From Natronococcus sp. AD-5 (GTDB taxonomy: Archaea; Halobacteriota; Halobacteria; Halobacteriales; Natrialbaceae): a DNA stretch of 64,000 nucleotides. Both the position numbers and the translations under genes were made by a program. This document shows, piece by piece, positions 17,201 through 24,824 of the stretch. Location: assembly GCF_030734285.1 (NCBI RefSeq), contig NZ_CP132294.1, positions 3,162,001 through 3,226,000 of the forward strand. The letters are read 5' to 3'. The notes under the pieces were generated by a model that searched no databases, had not been told where the DNA came from, and was given only the letters and a program-made list of their open reading frames with translations. The first letter of the stretch is position 1. Every line of letters begins with the position of its first letter.

Positions 17201-17415
17201 ACAGCCATCCGGCAGATGAATTTTCACGGGAGTCGAGTCGCCGCGGACAGCGGTATCGTCGGCATCTCGAGAGATGATGCCCGCAACCGGTCCGCGCGGG
17301 TCTTCTCGTCCGAAGTCGGGAGGACCGGATCGGAACGACGATTCGACAGCGTAAACCCTCGCCAGTTCTGCACCCAGCGACGGTCTTTTGCTGTGGAACC
17401 AGCAAGGGATGGACA

Positions 17416-18234
17416 ATGAGCGCAGTTACCCTCGGCCCCGAAGGGACCTACTCGCACCGGGCAGCGAGCGCGATCGCCGCGGACGACGAGATCGACTTCC
17501 GACAGTCGGTGACGGCGATCGTCGAGGCCGTCGCGACCGGCGAGTACGACCGCGGGATCGTTCCCATCGAGAACAGCATCGAGGGGAGCGTCAGCGAGAG
17601 TCTCGACGCCGTCGCCGAGTACGACGTCGCCATCGTCCGCGAGATCGTCACCCCGATCAGACACGCCCTGCTCGCCCGGGGGTCGGAGTTCGAGACGATC
17701 GCTAGCCACTCCCAGGCGCTGGCCCAGTGTCGCACCTACCTCGAGCGCGAGCACCCTGACGCGACCCTCGAGGCCGTCGCGAGTACGGCCCAGGGCGTCG
17801 AATTCGCCCGCGAAGATCCCTCCATCGCGGGGATCGGCCACCCGGCGAACGCCGACCTGGAGAACGGACTCGAGGTGCTCGCCGAGGACATCCAGGATCA
17901 GGACTCGAACGCGACCCGGTTCTTCGCGCTCGCGCCCGCCGAGGAGCGCTCGAAGGGCGGCGGAAAGACCTCGCTCGTGGTGTACCCGAACGCGAACTAT
18001 CCCGGACTGCTACTCGAGTTGCTCGAGCCGTTCGCGGAACGGGACATCAACCTCTCTCGCGTCGAGTCGCGGCCGAGCGGCCAGCGACTGGGCGACTACG
18101 TCTTCCACGTCGACGTCGACGCGGGGCTGTACGAGTCCCGGACGACCGAAGCGATCGAAGACATCGAGGAGTTAGCGGCGAACGGGTGGGTTCGACGGCT
18201 CGGGTCGTACGATACCGAGCACGTAGTGGAGTAA
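17416..18234 (+). CDS. pheA: Prephenate dehydratase
   Basis: A 272-residue monofunctional enzyme that turns prephenate into phenylpyruvate in phenylalanine synthesis. The N-terminus AVTLGPEGTYSHRAA and PIENSIEGSVSESLDAVAEY are standard. The catalytic Thr-Arg-Phe motif is visible as DSNATRFFALAP near residue 173. A C-terminal ACT domain follows (KTSLVVYPNANYPGLLLELL, then the ESRPSG feedback-binding motif), so phenylalanine inhibition is likely. No chorismate mutase domain is attached. CGGTCTTTTGC lies about 30 bases upstream and may serve as the TATA region. Its end faces the minus-strand permease at 18345. Confidence 0.93.
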   Translation: MSAVTLGPEGTYSHRAASAIAADDEIDFRQSVTAIVEAVATGEYDRGIVPIENSIEGSVSESLDAVAEYDVAIVREIVTPIRHALLARGSEFETIASHSQALAQCRTYLEREHPDATLEAVASTAQGVEFAREDPSIAGIGHPANADLENGLEVLAEDIQDQDSNATRFFALAPAEERSKGGGKTSLVVYPNANYPGLLLELLEPFAERDINLSRVESRPSGQRLGDYVFHVDVDAGLYESRTTEAIEDIEELAANGWVRRLGSYDTEHVVE

Positions 18235-18344
18235 TCGTCTCCTCCGACGATGTCCGGAGCGGAACGAAGAGCGACGACTTCGTCCAGGTTTGCACGCAGA
18301 GACGGACTCGATGGCGGCGACATCGGACGCGGTCCGGACGTCGA

Positions 18345-19148
18345 TCAATAGTGTCCCATAACCCCGGTCTCGCGCGCTCGCTCCGTGAAATACCAGAACA
18401 GAACGCACCCCGTGATGAAGTACGCCGCTCCGACGAAAGCCAGTACGAACAATTCGAAGACCTCGAGGTCCCAGAGACGGACTCCTTCGTTCATCACGCG
18501 TTGAAGCAGGTAGCTTCCCTGAACGAGCGGGAGGAGTTTGAGCGCGAACGCATCCTCCGAAGTCGGACCCGCGGCGATGAGCGCGACGAGCGCGAACTTG
18601 ACGAGTCCAAAAATCGAACTAATGTTCTTGTATCGAACCGTCGCGCCGCCGAACAAAAGCCCGAGACCCATCGTAGACAGGAGCGTGAATGTGACGATCG
18701 GAACGATACTGAGTAGATCGAGGGAGAGCGATTCTCCAGTCGTAAGGAGCATCAGCGTGAGCATCGTGAAACCGACGAAAAACGTCGTGAAGAGCGAACC
18801 TAGCGACAGCAACACCGCGATACGACGGAAACCGAGCGGAGACAGGTACAATCGTTCTAACGTGCCCCACTTCGCCTCCGTAGCGAAGAGCCCCGCGAGT
18901 GCCTTGTAGGAGGCGTTTCCCATGATGAACAGGAAGAAGCCGACGATGAGTGCACCGAGCGTACCACCGAACCCCGGACCGACGAGCGAACGACCTCCGA
19001 AGTAGACGACGAGAAACAGCGCGTACAATCCGATTATTGCACCGGCCGTATTCACCGGATAGCGCTTCAGTAGTAATATATCACGCCTCACCATCGCACA
19101 CAGCATCAGAGCGGAGTCGGACAGTTTCGTCGAATCGGCCGGTATCAT
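18345..19148 (-). CDS. ABC-2 type exporter permease (AT-rich block)
   Basis: A 267-residue membrane protein with about six hydrophobic segments (such as GAIIGLYALFLVVYFGG and GALIVGFFLFIMG). The stretch FATEAKWGTLERLYLSPLGF is the ABC-2 cytoplasmic loop that touches the ATPase. It overlaps the ATPase gene by four bases (ATGA). Base composition is clearly more AT-rich than the neighbouring housekeeping genes. With the ATPase at 19145 it forms an export pump whose cargo is unknown; drug, peptide or lipid export are all possible for the family. Confidence 0.82.
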   Translation of the reverse strand: MIPADSTKLSDSALMLCAMVRRDILLLKRYPVNTAGAIIGLYALFLVVYFGGRSLVGPGFGGTLGALIVGFFLFIMGNASYKALAGLFATEAKWGTLERLYLSPLGFRRIAVLLSLGSLFTTFFVGFTMLTLMLLTTGESLSLDLLSIVPIVTFTLLSTMGLGLLFGGATVRYKNISSIFGLVKFALVALIAAGPTSEDAFALKLLPLVQGSYLLQRVMNEGVRLWDLEVFELFVLAFVGAAYFITGCVLFWYFTERARETGVMGHY

Positions 19149-20170
19149 CGGCCACCCTGCTCCGTGCGAGCATCGTCAACGCGCGACCGATCGTACACGA
19201 GGGACGTGAAAACGGCTTCAACGCCCGTGTCGGCCATCTGGATCGATTTGATTTGTAGATCGTTCTCTACGAGTACGCCCGTTAGATCGTGAACTCGGTT
19301 CGCGTTCGAAACAGCGACTTCCAGTTTCGTATGGTCCTGAAACGTCGCACGGGAGACGACGTCGTGGCTTCGTTCGATCTCGTTCCGAGTGGAGCCGGAA
19401 ACGCACCCCTCGACGATCAGTTCGTACGTTCTCGTCTGGAGTGCTTCGAGTAGATTGTCGATAGAATCGTCGGCGATGATCTCGCCGTCGTCGAGTACTA
19501 CCGCCCGGTCACAGATGGTCTCGATCACAGCCATATCGTGACTGGGGACGAGAATCGTTACGCCCCGCCGATCCGTCAGTTCAGCGAGAATCTTCTGTAG
19601 TTCAAATGAACTCTCGACGTCAAGTCCGCGCATCGGTTCGTCCAGGAAGAGAACGTCGACGTCCTGTGCCAGAGTCGTGGCCAACGATACTTTCTGTTTC
19701 TCGCCACGAGACAGGCCGTTCACCACGTCGTCCATCTTTTCGGTCAAACGTAATCGATCGAGGAACTGCAGCAACCACTCGCGATTCTCGATACTATCCT
19801 CGCCATTCAGACGGCTGAAGAACTCGAGATTCTCGCGGACCGTCAATCGCCAATACGTGCTCCGCGCCCCTCCCAGCAGCGCAGCCACCTTCGCGTGAAC
19901 GCGGTGCGGATTTTCAATAACGTCGATACCATCGATCGAAACGGTGCCGTCTGTAGGGGTAATCAGCCCGAGTAGTAGTTTGATCAACGTCGTCTTGCCC
20001 GCGCCGTTCGGTCCGAGCAGGCCGACGATACTCTCGGCTTCGACGGTTAGACTCACGCCGTCGATCGCGCGAACCGTACTTTTTCCCGCGTCGTACGACT
20101 TGACGAGATTCTCGCTAGAGACGATCGAACGAGGGGTCGTATCCCGCTCTCTTTCTCTGCTTCCGATCAT
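19145..20170 (-). CDS. ABC exporter ATPase with LSRGE signature
   Basis: A 341-residue ABC ATPase. Walker A is GPNGAGKTT, Walker B is VLFLDEPMRGLD, and the H-loop is PSHDMA. The signature motif is LSRGEKQKV, a change from the usual LSGGQ but one found in ABC-2 exporters. About 110 residues follow the ATPase core, typical of the DrrA/CcmA-like group. A minus-strand TATA-like GTATATGTATTATAG sits upstream near 20195-20210. The gene is divergent from the small ORFs and CPBP protease, so the 20171-20380 region probably holds promoters in both directions. Confidence 0.85.
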   Translation of the reverse strand: MIGSRERERDTTPRSIVSSENLVKSYDAGKSTVRAIDGVSLTVEAESIVGLLGPNGAGKTTLIKLLLGLITPTDGTVSIDGIDVIENPHRVHAKVAALLGGARSTYWRLTVRENLEFFSRLNGEDSIENREWLLQFLDRLRLTEKMDDVVNGLSRGEKQKVSLATTLAQDVDVLFLDEPMRGLDVESSFELQKILAELTDRRGVTILVPSHDMAVIETICDRAVVLDDGEIIADDSIDNLLEALQTRTYELIVEGCVSGSTRNEIERSHDVVSRATFQDHTKLEVAVSNANRVHDLTGVLVENDLQIKSIQMADTGVEAVFTSLVYDRSRVDDARTEQGGR

Positions 20171-20298
20171 ACACCGGAGCCTGTGCCTCGCTATAATACA
20201 TATACTTCCGCGCCGGCGGGGCGTTCAAGCGGGTAGTAATCAACTCGATCGACATTACGGATCGAGATTAACTGAAGGGGGTCGTACGCCACCTCATA

Positions 20299-20320
20299 TA
20301 TATTAATTTATATTAATTAG
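20299..20320 (+). promoter_or_regulatory. AT-rich promoter region of the small-ORF/CPBP unit
   Basis: The stretch from 20295 to 20320 is almost pure A and T (ATATATATTAATTTATATTAATTA, broken here into its TATATTAATT units, which occur twice). It is the most AT-rich spot in the window. It fits a TATA region for a transcript starting near 20330-20345 and running into the two tiny ORFs and the protease. Confidence 0.45.
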
Positions 20321-20380
20321 GAGATAAGTCTCAAGTTCATATACGAATCCGAGCAATCCCCGGTTGGGTGCTACCAACCC

Positions 20381-20458
20381 ATGCTACAGTATATCGAAGC
20401 CAAATACGATGGCGACACCGTAAGCGGAAGCATCAGTATCGAAATCGGTTCGCTCTAA
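20381..20458 (+). CDS. Tiny ORF 1 (25 residues) before CPBP protease, possible peptide
   Basis: A 25-codon frame reading MLQYIEAKYDGDTVSG, ending SISIEIGSL. A perfect 6-bp hairpin, GGTTGG-GTGCTA-CCAACC (20362-20379), sits directly before its ATG and could control translation. The frame stays open 60 bases further upstream but offers no ATG, GTG or TTG. It may encode a short peptide linked to the flanking ABC exporters and protease, be a fragment of a lost gene, or be non-coding. There is no similarity I recognise. Confidence 0.25.
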   Translation: MLQYIEAKYDGDTVSGSISIEIGSL

Positions 20459-20485
20459 AAAGGCGGTCAGCGGGGGTATAGCTCT

Positions 20486-20569
20486 ATGAACAATCCGTTT
20501 TCGGACGCGATGATGATCCTGATCGGAGAGATCCGTTCGGAAGGATCAGTTCGAACATATCGAGAGTAA
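20486..20569 (+). CDS. Tiny ORF 2 (27 residues) before CPBP protease, possible peptide
   Basis: A 27-codon frame, MNNPFSDAMMILIGEIRSEG then SVRTYRE, ending 10 bases before the ATG of the CPBP protease gene. A weak GGGGG run lies about 12 bases before its ATG. The spacing is that of a leader or precursor gene translated with the protease. It may equally be chance: at this length an open frame is not evidence alone. Confidence 0.25.
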   Translation: MNNPFSDAMMILIGEIRSEGSVRTYRE

Positions 20570-20579
20570 TATACGGGAA

Positions 20580-21467
20580 ATGCGTATGGACTACGAGAAC
20601 AGAGAAGCGGTGCGATCGGTAGAAGAGTGGAAGGCCGGAATCATCCTACTAACGCTTCTCGGTGCTGCATTCCTCATACTGGTCGGTTCACATATCGTAT
20701 CGGATCGGTACCTGTCGGTACCGTGGCTGCTGCCGGAGGCGGAAGGAGCGCTTCTCGGTATCCCGGCCGCACTCCTGATCTATCTGTCTCTTCCGAAGGT
20801 TCTCGGTATACCGCACAGCGCAATGTTCATCGAGAGGCCCGATAGCTCGACTCTTCGATGGGTGTGCTGTGGAATCGTCCTTACGGCGAGTGTAGCGATC
20901 GGGGCCGTTGTATTTCTATCCGGAACGCTGACGATACACTACGACGGCCTTCGAATCCTCTCGACGATCCTGCTCAGTGCGATCTTGCTGGGACTGCTCG
21001 CGGCGATAACGGAGGAACTGGTCTTTCGAGGATACGCGCTGTCGCTCATACGGTATCGGTGGGGATGGCCAAAGGCGATCGTATTAACTTCGATGCTGTT
21101 CGGGTTGTTACACAATGCGAAGGTCGAAGGAACGGTCGCCTCGGAACTCTACATACTAATCGCGGCGTCCGCAGGTTTGTTGTACGCTCTCGTCACGTAT
21201 TATACGAGGGACGTCTGGAACGCCGTGGTCCTTCACGCGGTTTGGAACACGGCTTTTCACGCCGACGTTCTCTCGATCAGACCGGCCACGAAACGAGCGG
21301 ATGATGCAGTAGTAACCTACGAGTACACTGACGCGAGCTATCTGTTCGGCGGCGACTGGACTGCCGTTACCGCATCGCCGTTCGTTCTCCTTACGCTGGT
21401 GACCGCATCAGCCGTCGTCTACGTCGCGTACGATGAGACCGATCCCGAGACGATATGTATCGAATAA
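20580..21467 (+). CDS. CPBP family intramembrane glutamic metalloprotease (CAAX/Abi-type)
   Basis: A 295-residue membrane protein with about eight hydrophobic segments. The CPBP catalytic motifs are complete: EELVFR at residues 145-150 (EExxxR), FGLLH at 174-178, and HAVWN at 219-223. Family members process prenylated proteins, mature bacteriocins or give immunity to peptides. The gene lies between two ABC exporter modules and right after two tiny ORFs, a layout often found in peptide production or immunity loci. A second in-frame ATG two codons later (20586) is possible. Base use is AT-richer than in the window's core genes. Confidence 0.85.
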   Translation: MRMDYENREAVRSVEEWKAGIILLTLLGAAFLILVGSHIVSDRYLSVPWLLPEAEGALLGIPAALLIYLSLPKVLGIPHSAMFIERPDSSTLRWVCCGIVLTASVAIGAVVFLSGTLTIHYDGLRILSTILLSAILLGLLAAITEELVFRGYALSLIRYRWGWPKAIVLTSMLFGLLHNAKVEGTVASELYILIAASAGLLYALVTYYTRDVWNAVVLHAVWNTAFHADVLSIRPATKRADDAVVTYEYTDASYLFGGDWTAVTASPFVLLTLVTASAVVYVAYDETDPETICIE

Positions 21468-21480
21468 TTTCCATCCCATG

Positions 21481-21488
21481 TTTATATA
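21481..21488 (+). promoter_or_regulatory. TATA box for the second exporter of the AT-rich block
   Basis: TTTATATA lies about 30 bases before the ATG at 21514. This supports a leaderless start there rather than at the earlier in-frame ATGs (21433, 21478). It also shows that the ATPase-permease pair can be transcribed apart from the protease gene. Confidence 0.55.
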
Positions 21489-21513
21489 CGATAAATCAGG
21501 TAGTGATCGGGAG

Positions 21514-22449
21514 ATGTCCGCAATACGAACGATCGACCTGACGAAGCGGTACGGATCTCACACAGCGGTTTCGGAGGTAAACCTCACGGTGGACGCCGGA
21601 GAAGTGTACGGATTTCTGGGCCCGAACGGGGCCGGCAAATCGACGACGATCGGGATGCTGCTGTCGTACGTCCATCCGACCGAGGGAACCGCTCGAGTCT
21701 TCGGGAAAGACGTTCGCGAGGAATCGGTCGCGATCAAACGTCGCGTCGGCGTGCTGCCGGAGTCGTGTCGACTGTATGACCGGCTGACCGGGCGAAAGCA
21801 CCTCCAGTTCGCTATCGATGCGATGGACGCGGATGACGATCCGGATACACTGGTTGACCGGGTCGGACTCGAACCGGACGCGGCCCGGCGGCCGGTGAGC
21901 GAGTATTCGACTGGTATGAAACAGCGGTTGAAGATAGCGGTAGCGCTAATCGACGAACCCGATCTGCTCGTTCTCGACGAACCGTCGGGCGGGCTCGATC
22001 CGGCCGGAATTCAGTTGCTCAGGGAACTCGTCCTCGAGGAGCGCGACCGCGGCGCTGCGGTCTTCTTTTCGAGCCACATTCTCGAGCAGGTCGAGGCGGT
22101 ATGCGACCGTATCGGCATTCTCGTCGACGGATGCCTTCGAACGAGCGGCGACATCGAGGTGCTCAAATCGGATACCGGTCCCGCGGTCGAACTCGACATC
22201 GAAGTCGATGTCCTCTCGTCGGAACTCGTGACAGCCCTCGAGTCGATCGACGCCGTCACCGCGTGCACCGCCACTGAGGGCGGTGTAGCGAAAGCTAATC
22301 CCGCCGTCACGGTGGCAGTGTCGACCGGTTCTGCGAAGGCTAAAATCTTGCGGACGGTCGAGGAGTACGCGACCGTCGAGGACTTTGCGGCCGAAGAACC
22401 GTCGCTCGAGTCACTGTTCGACGAACAGGTCGCGGAGGCCAAACGATGA
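21514..22449 (+). CDS. ABC exporter ATPase (AT-rich block, paralogue of 59648-60568)
   Basis: A 311-residue ABC ATPase starting MSAIRTIDLTKRYGSHTAVS. Walker A is GPNGAGKSTT, the signature region is YSTGMKQRLKIA, Walker B is LLVLDEPSGGLDP, and the H-loop is FFSSHILEQVEAVCDRIGIL. It is closely similar to the ATPase at 59648-60568, including the last motif. I choose the ATG at 21514 because of the TATA box at 21481; starts at 21478 or 21433 are possible but would overlap the protease end or promoter. It overlaps the permease gene by four bases. Confidence 0.88.
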   Translation: MSAIRTIDLTKRYGSHTAVSEVNLTVDAGEVYGFLGPNGAGKSTTIGMLLSYVHPTEGTARVFGKDVREESVAIKRRVGVLPESCRLYDRLTGRKHLQFAIDAMDADDDPDTLVDRVGLEPDAARRPVSEYSTGMKQRLKIAVALIDEPDLLVLDEPSGGLDPAGIQLLRELVLEERDRGAAVFFSSHILEQVEAVCDRIGILVDGCLRTSGDIEVLKSDTGPAVELDIEVDVLSSELVTALESIDAVTACTATEGGVAKANPAVTVAVSTGSAKAKILRTVEEYATVEDFAAEEPSLESLFDEQVAEAKR

Positions 22450-23315
22450 CGACGTTCGACATCGCTCTCAAAGACTTTGCCGACGCCGTTCGGTCGAGAG
22501 CACTGTGGGTCGCAATCGCGATTTTTCTGGCGTTCATGGCCCTCACACAGTTCATCGTGATTTCGATCGTCGAAAATCCGAATCCCGAACTCGCTACGCG
22601 TTTTCTCGAAGGACCGGCAACCGAGGTCGTGCTTCCGATCGTCGGGTTAGTCGTCGGGTATCAAGCGATCGTCGGTGAACGTGAGACGGGGAGTATCAGG
22701 TTTCTGCTCGGGCTTCCTCATTCCCGGCTCGACGTCGTGATCGGGAAGTTTCTCGGACGGTTCGCCGTGCTTTCGGTCGCGGTCCTGAGCGGGTTCCTGG
22801 TCGCCGTCGGTATCATCGTTGCTATGCTCGGCGTTCCGCCGGTCGTTCCGATCGTCACGTACGTTCTGATCGTCCTCCTTTCGACGGCGGCCATCGTATC
22901 GATCGCGATTGGGATTTCGGCCGTTGTCGACACCAGGGGCCGTGCCATCAGTGTCGTCGTCGGAGGGTATATTTTTGCAACGATGCTCTGGTCGTACGTC
23001 GTTGACGGGGTCTATTATGCCGTCAACGGGGACTTCCCTGGAGCGGATCCACCGACGTGGATCGGGGTACTCGATCATCTAAACCCCCTCACCGCGATGA
23101 GCACGAGCGCGAACGTGTTGCTCCCCGAAGCGAGCCAGATCTCGATTACCGTAACAGACGATGGGGTCACTGCGGCGCAGACGGGACAGGCACCGACCGG
23201 GACGGCGGACGCCCCCGTTTACGAGCCACTGTTCTTAGCGATCGTACTCGTGCTGTGGACCGTCCTGCCGCTTGCGGTCGGGTACATTCGATTCCGCGAC
23301 TCCGACCTCTCGTAG
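22446..23315 (+). CDS. ABC exporter permease (NosY-like, paralogue of 58686-59651)
   Basis: A 289-residue membrane protein with about six hydrophobic segments. The motif VGERETGSIRFLLGLPHSR after the second segment is the hallmark of NosY/ABC-2 permeases and recurs in the permease at 58686-59651 (AGERESGSIKILLSLPHSR). The start overlaps the ATPase stop (ATGA). A loop of about 90 residues before the last segment holds LNPLTAMSTSANVLLPEASQ and probably faces outward. Together with the ATPase it should export a substrate that is not known. Confidence 0.87.
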   Translation: MTTFDIALKDFADAVRSRALWVAIAIFLAFMALTQFIVISIVENPNPELATRFLEGPATEVVLPIVGLVVGYQAIVGERETGSIRFLLGLPHSRLDVVIGKFLGRFAVLSVAVLSGFLVAVGIIVAMLGVPPVVPIVTYVLIVLLSTAAIVSIAIGISAVVDTRGRAISVVVGGYIFATMLWSYVVDGVYYAVNGDFPGADPPTWIGVLDHLNPLTAMSTSANVLLPEASQISITVTDDGVTAAQTGQAPTGTADAPVYEPLFLAIVLVLWTVLPLAVGYIRFRDSDLS

Positions 23316-23454
23316 GATCTCGCTGGAGTTCGACGCTGGTTCCGCTGCGTCCCCGATCGCGCGCTGGCGTTCCCGACGCCTTCGAGTACCGTTCGACCGA
23401 GGGTCAGACGATAGCTTGCAAACTGTTTTTTCGCATCGCTGCGCTACCACGGGT

Positions 23455-23910
23455 ATGGCACTCACCGCAGGCGACGACGCGCCGACCGTGACCGCACGCA
23501 ACCAGGACGGCGAGGAGGTGATCCTCGAGTTCGAGGAGCCGACGGTCCTCTACTTCTACCCGCGGGACGACACCCCCGGCTGTACGACCGAGGCGACCCA
23601 GTTCCAGCGCGAACTCGAGACCTACCACGACGCCGGCGTCTCCGTCTACGGCGTCTCGACCGACGACGTCGCTTCCCACGAGTCGTTCTGCGAATCGGAG
23701 GGCCTCGAGTTCGACCTGCTCGCGGACCCCGGCGGCGAGATCGCGGCGGCGTTCGACGTCGACGTCCGGAGCGGGGCGGCCGCTCGAACGACGTTCTTCC
23801 TCGGCAACGGCGAGGTCGCGGCGGCGTACGAGAACGTCGACCCCGACGGTCACGCGCGCCAGGTGTTGCTCGACGCCCTCGAGGACGGCCGCGTGACGCT
23901 CCCGGAGTAG
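23455..23910 (+). CDS. Peroxiredoxin (BCP/PrxQ type)
   Basis: A 151-residue thiol peroxidase that reduces peroxides. The active site is FYPRDDTPGCTTEATQF, with the peroxidatic Cys in PGCTTE near residue 43. A second Cys in ESFCESEG could act as the resolving residue. ARTTFFLGNGEVAAAYENV closes the fold. The ATG at 23455 is preceded at about 28 bases by ACTGTTTTTTCGC, a possible promoter. An open frame runs upstream of this start, but its composition does not look coding. Confidence 0.9.
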   Translation: MALTAGDDAPTVTARNQDGEEVILEFEEPTVLYFYPRDDTPGCTTEATQFQRELETYHDAGVSVYGVSTDDVASHESFCESEGLEFDLLADPGGEIAAAFDVDVRSGAAARTTFFLGNGEVAAAYENVDPDGHARQVLLDALEDGRVTLPE

Positions 23911-23960
23911 CCGAACGACTGCGATGAGCGTAACGGGCGGTTGAGTATAACAAGCACACT

Positions 23961-24011
23961 ATTTATACTAAGAGAAAGACAACTTGCGTCCGTCGCTGGA
24001 CGATAGCAAGT
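23961..24011 (+). other. TATA element followed by a hairpin: candidate small RNA or leader
   Basis: ATTTATAC (23961-23968) is a good TATA element with no gene at the expected distance. From 23982 to 24011 the sequence folds as ACTTGC-GTCC, loop GTCGCT, GGAC, bulge GATA, GCAAGT. The region 23911-24215 (305 bases) holds no other gene I can support. The hairpin starts slightly closer to the TATA than a normal transcription start, which weakens the idea of a dedicated RNA. Confidence 0.25.
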
Positions 24012-24215
24012 CCGGTGATCGGCAGCGAGCGTATCGCGTGTTAACCGGCTCGACACGACGATACGGGCCACGCCTCCTCGGGGAACGGAGAGGAGAACGC
24101 GAACGAGGAGTTGAGTCGCCGTGTTCGCGTGGCCCTTTTGCGCGCGGACGGCGGCGAGCGTTCTGTCGTTTCGACTCGAGCAGAATTTATCCCGGTCGAC
24201 GTCCTACGACGAGGT

Positions 24216-24641
24216 ATGCGACGAAACCCGTTCGACGAAATCGAGGAGGTGCTCGACCGCGTCAGCCGACAGGTCGAGGAGGGCATGACCGGCGGCGGGC
24301 TCCAGGTTCCGGGATCCGTACCGGTCGACGTCGCCGATACGGGCGAGGAGTACGTCGTCACGGCCGACCTTCCCGGGTACGACACCGACGACATCGACCT
24401 GACGCTCGCGGAAGGTACCCTGCGCCTCGAGGCGCACCGCGCCGGGGAGACGGAGACGACCGACGAATCGGGACGATATCTCCGCCGCGAGCGGACCCGG
24501 CAGTCGGTGAACCGACGGGTTCGGCTGCCCGATCCGGTCGACGAAGAGTCGGTGTCGGCGGGCTACGAGAACGGCGTGCTGACGGTCCGACTGCCGAAGG
24601 TCTCGGGCGGCGAGAGTTCGAGAGAGATCGACATCGAGTAA
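24216..24641 (+). CDS. Hsp20-family small heat shock protein
   Basis: A 141-residue chaperone of the alpha-crystallin family. The N-terminal MRRNPFDEIEEVLDRVSRQV is typical of haloarchaeal members. The crystallin core begins PVDVADTGEEYVVTADLPGY and ends YENGVLTVRLPK, where the [A/G]-x-L motif is GVLTV. It holds unfolding proteins in large oligomers. AGAATTTATCCC (24181-24192) lies about 28 bases upstream, supporting a leaderless start at 24216. Confidence 0.88.
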   Translation: MRRNPFDEIEEVLDRVSRQVEEGMTGGGLQVPGSVPVDVADTGEEYVVTADLPGYDTDDIDLTLAEGTLRLEAHRAGETETTDESGRYLRRERTRQSVNRRVRLPDPVDEESVSAGYENGVLTVRLPKVSGGESSREIDIE

Positions 24642-24824
24642 CGGATCCGTCAAAAGCTAACGCAGAGTCACGCGCGACCGTTTCCTCGAGGTGAGGGCCA
24701 TCGGTTCGCCGTAGAGACGGTCGTTTCTCGAGCGTTCGCCTTCACGAACCGGTCCCGACGGACACTTACCAGTCGTTGTATAGAAAGCTATAGGACGGCC
24801 TCGGCGCCAAGCGTATATAAGCAA

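Noticed and set aside
20171-20300. A 46-codon minus-strand frame overlapping the exporter ATPase start
   Set aside because: It overlaps the ATPase coding region in another frame and has no promoter or conserved feature of its own.
18345-23315. An integrated mobile element or prophage as the source of the AT-rich block
   Set aside because: No integrase, transposase, terminal repeats or tRNA target was seen at either end.
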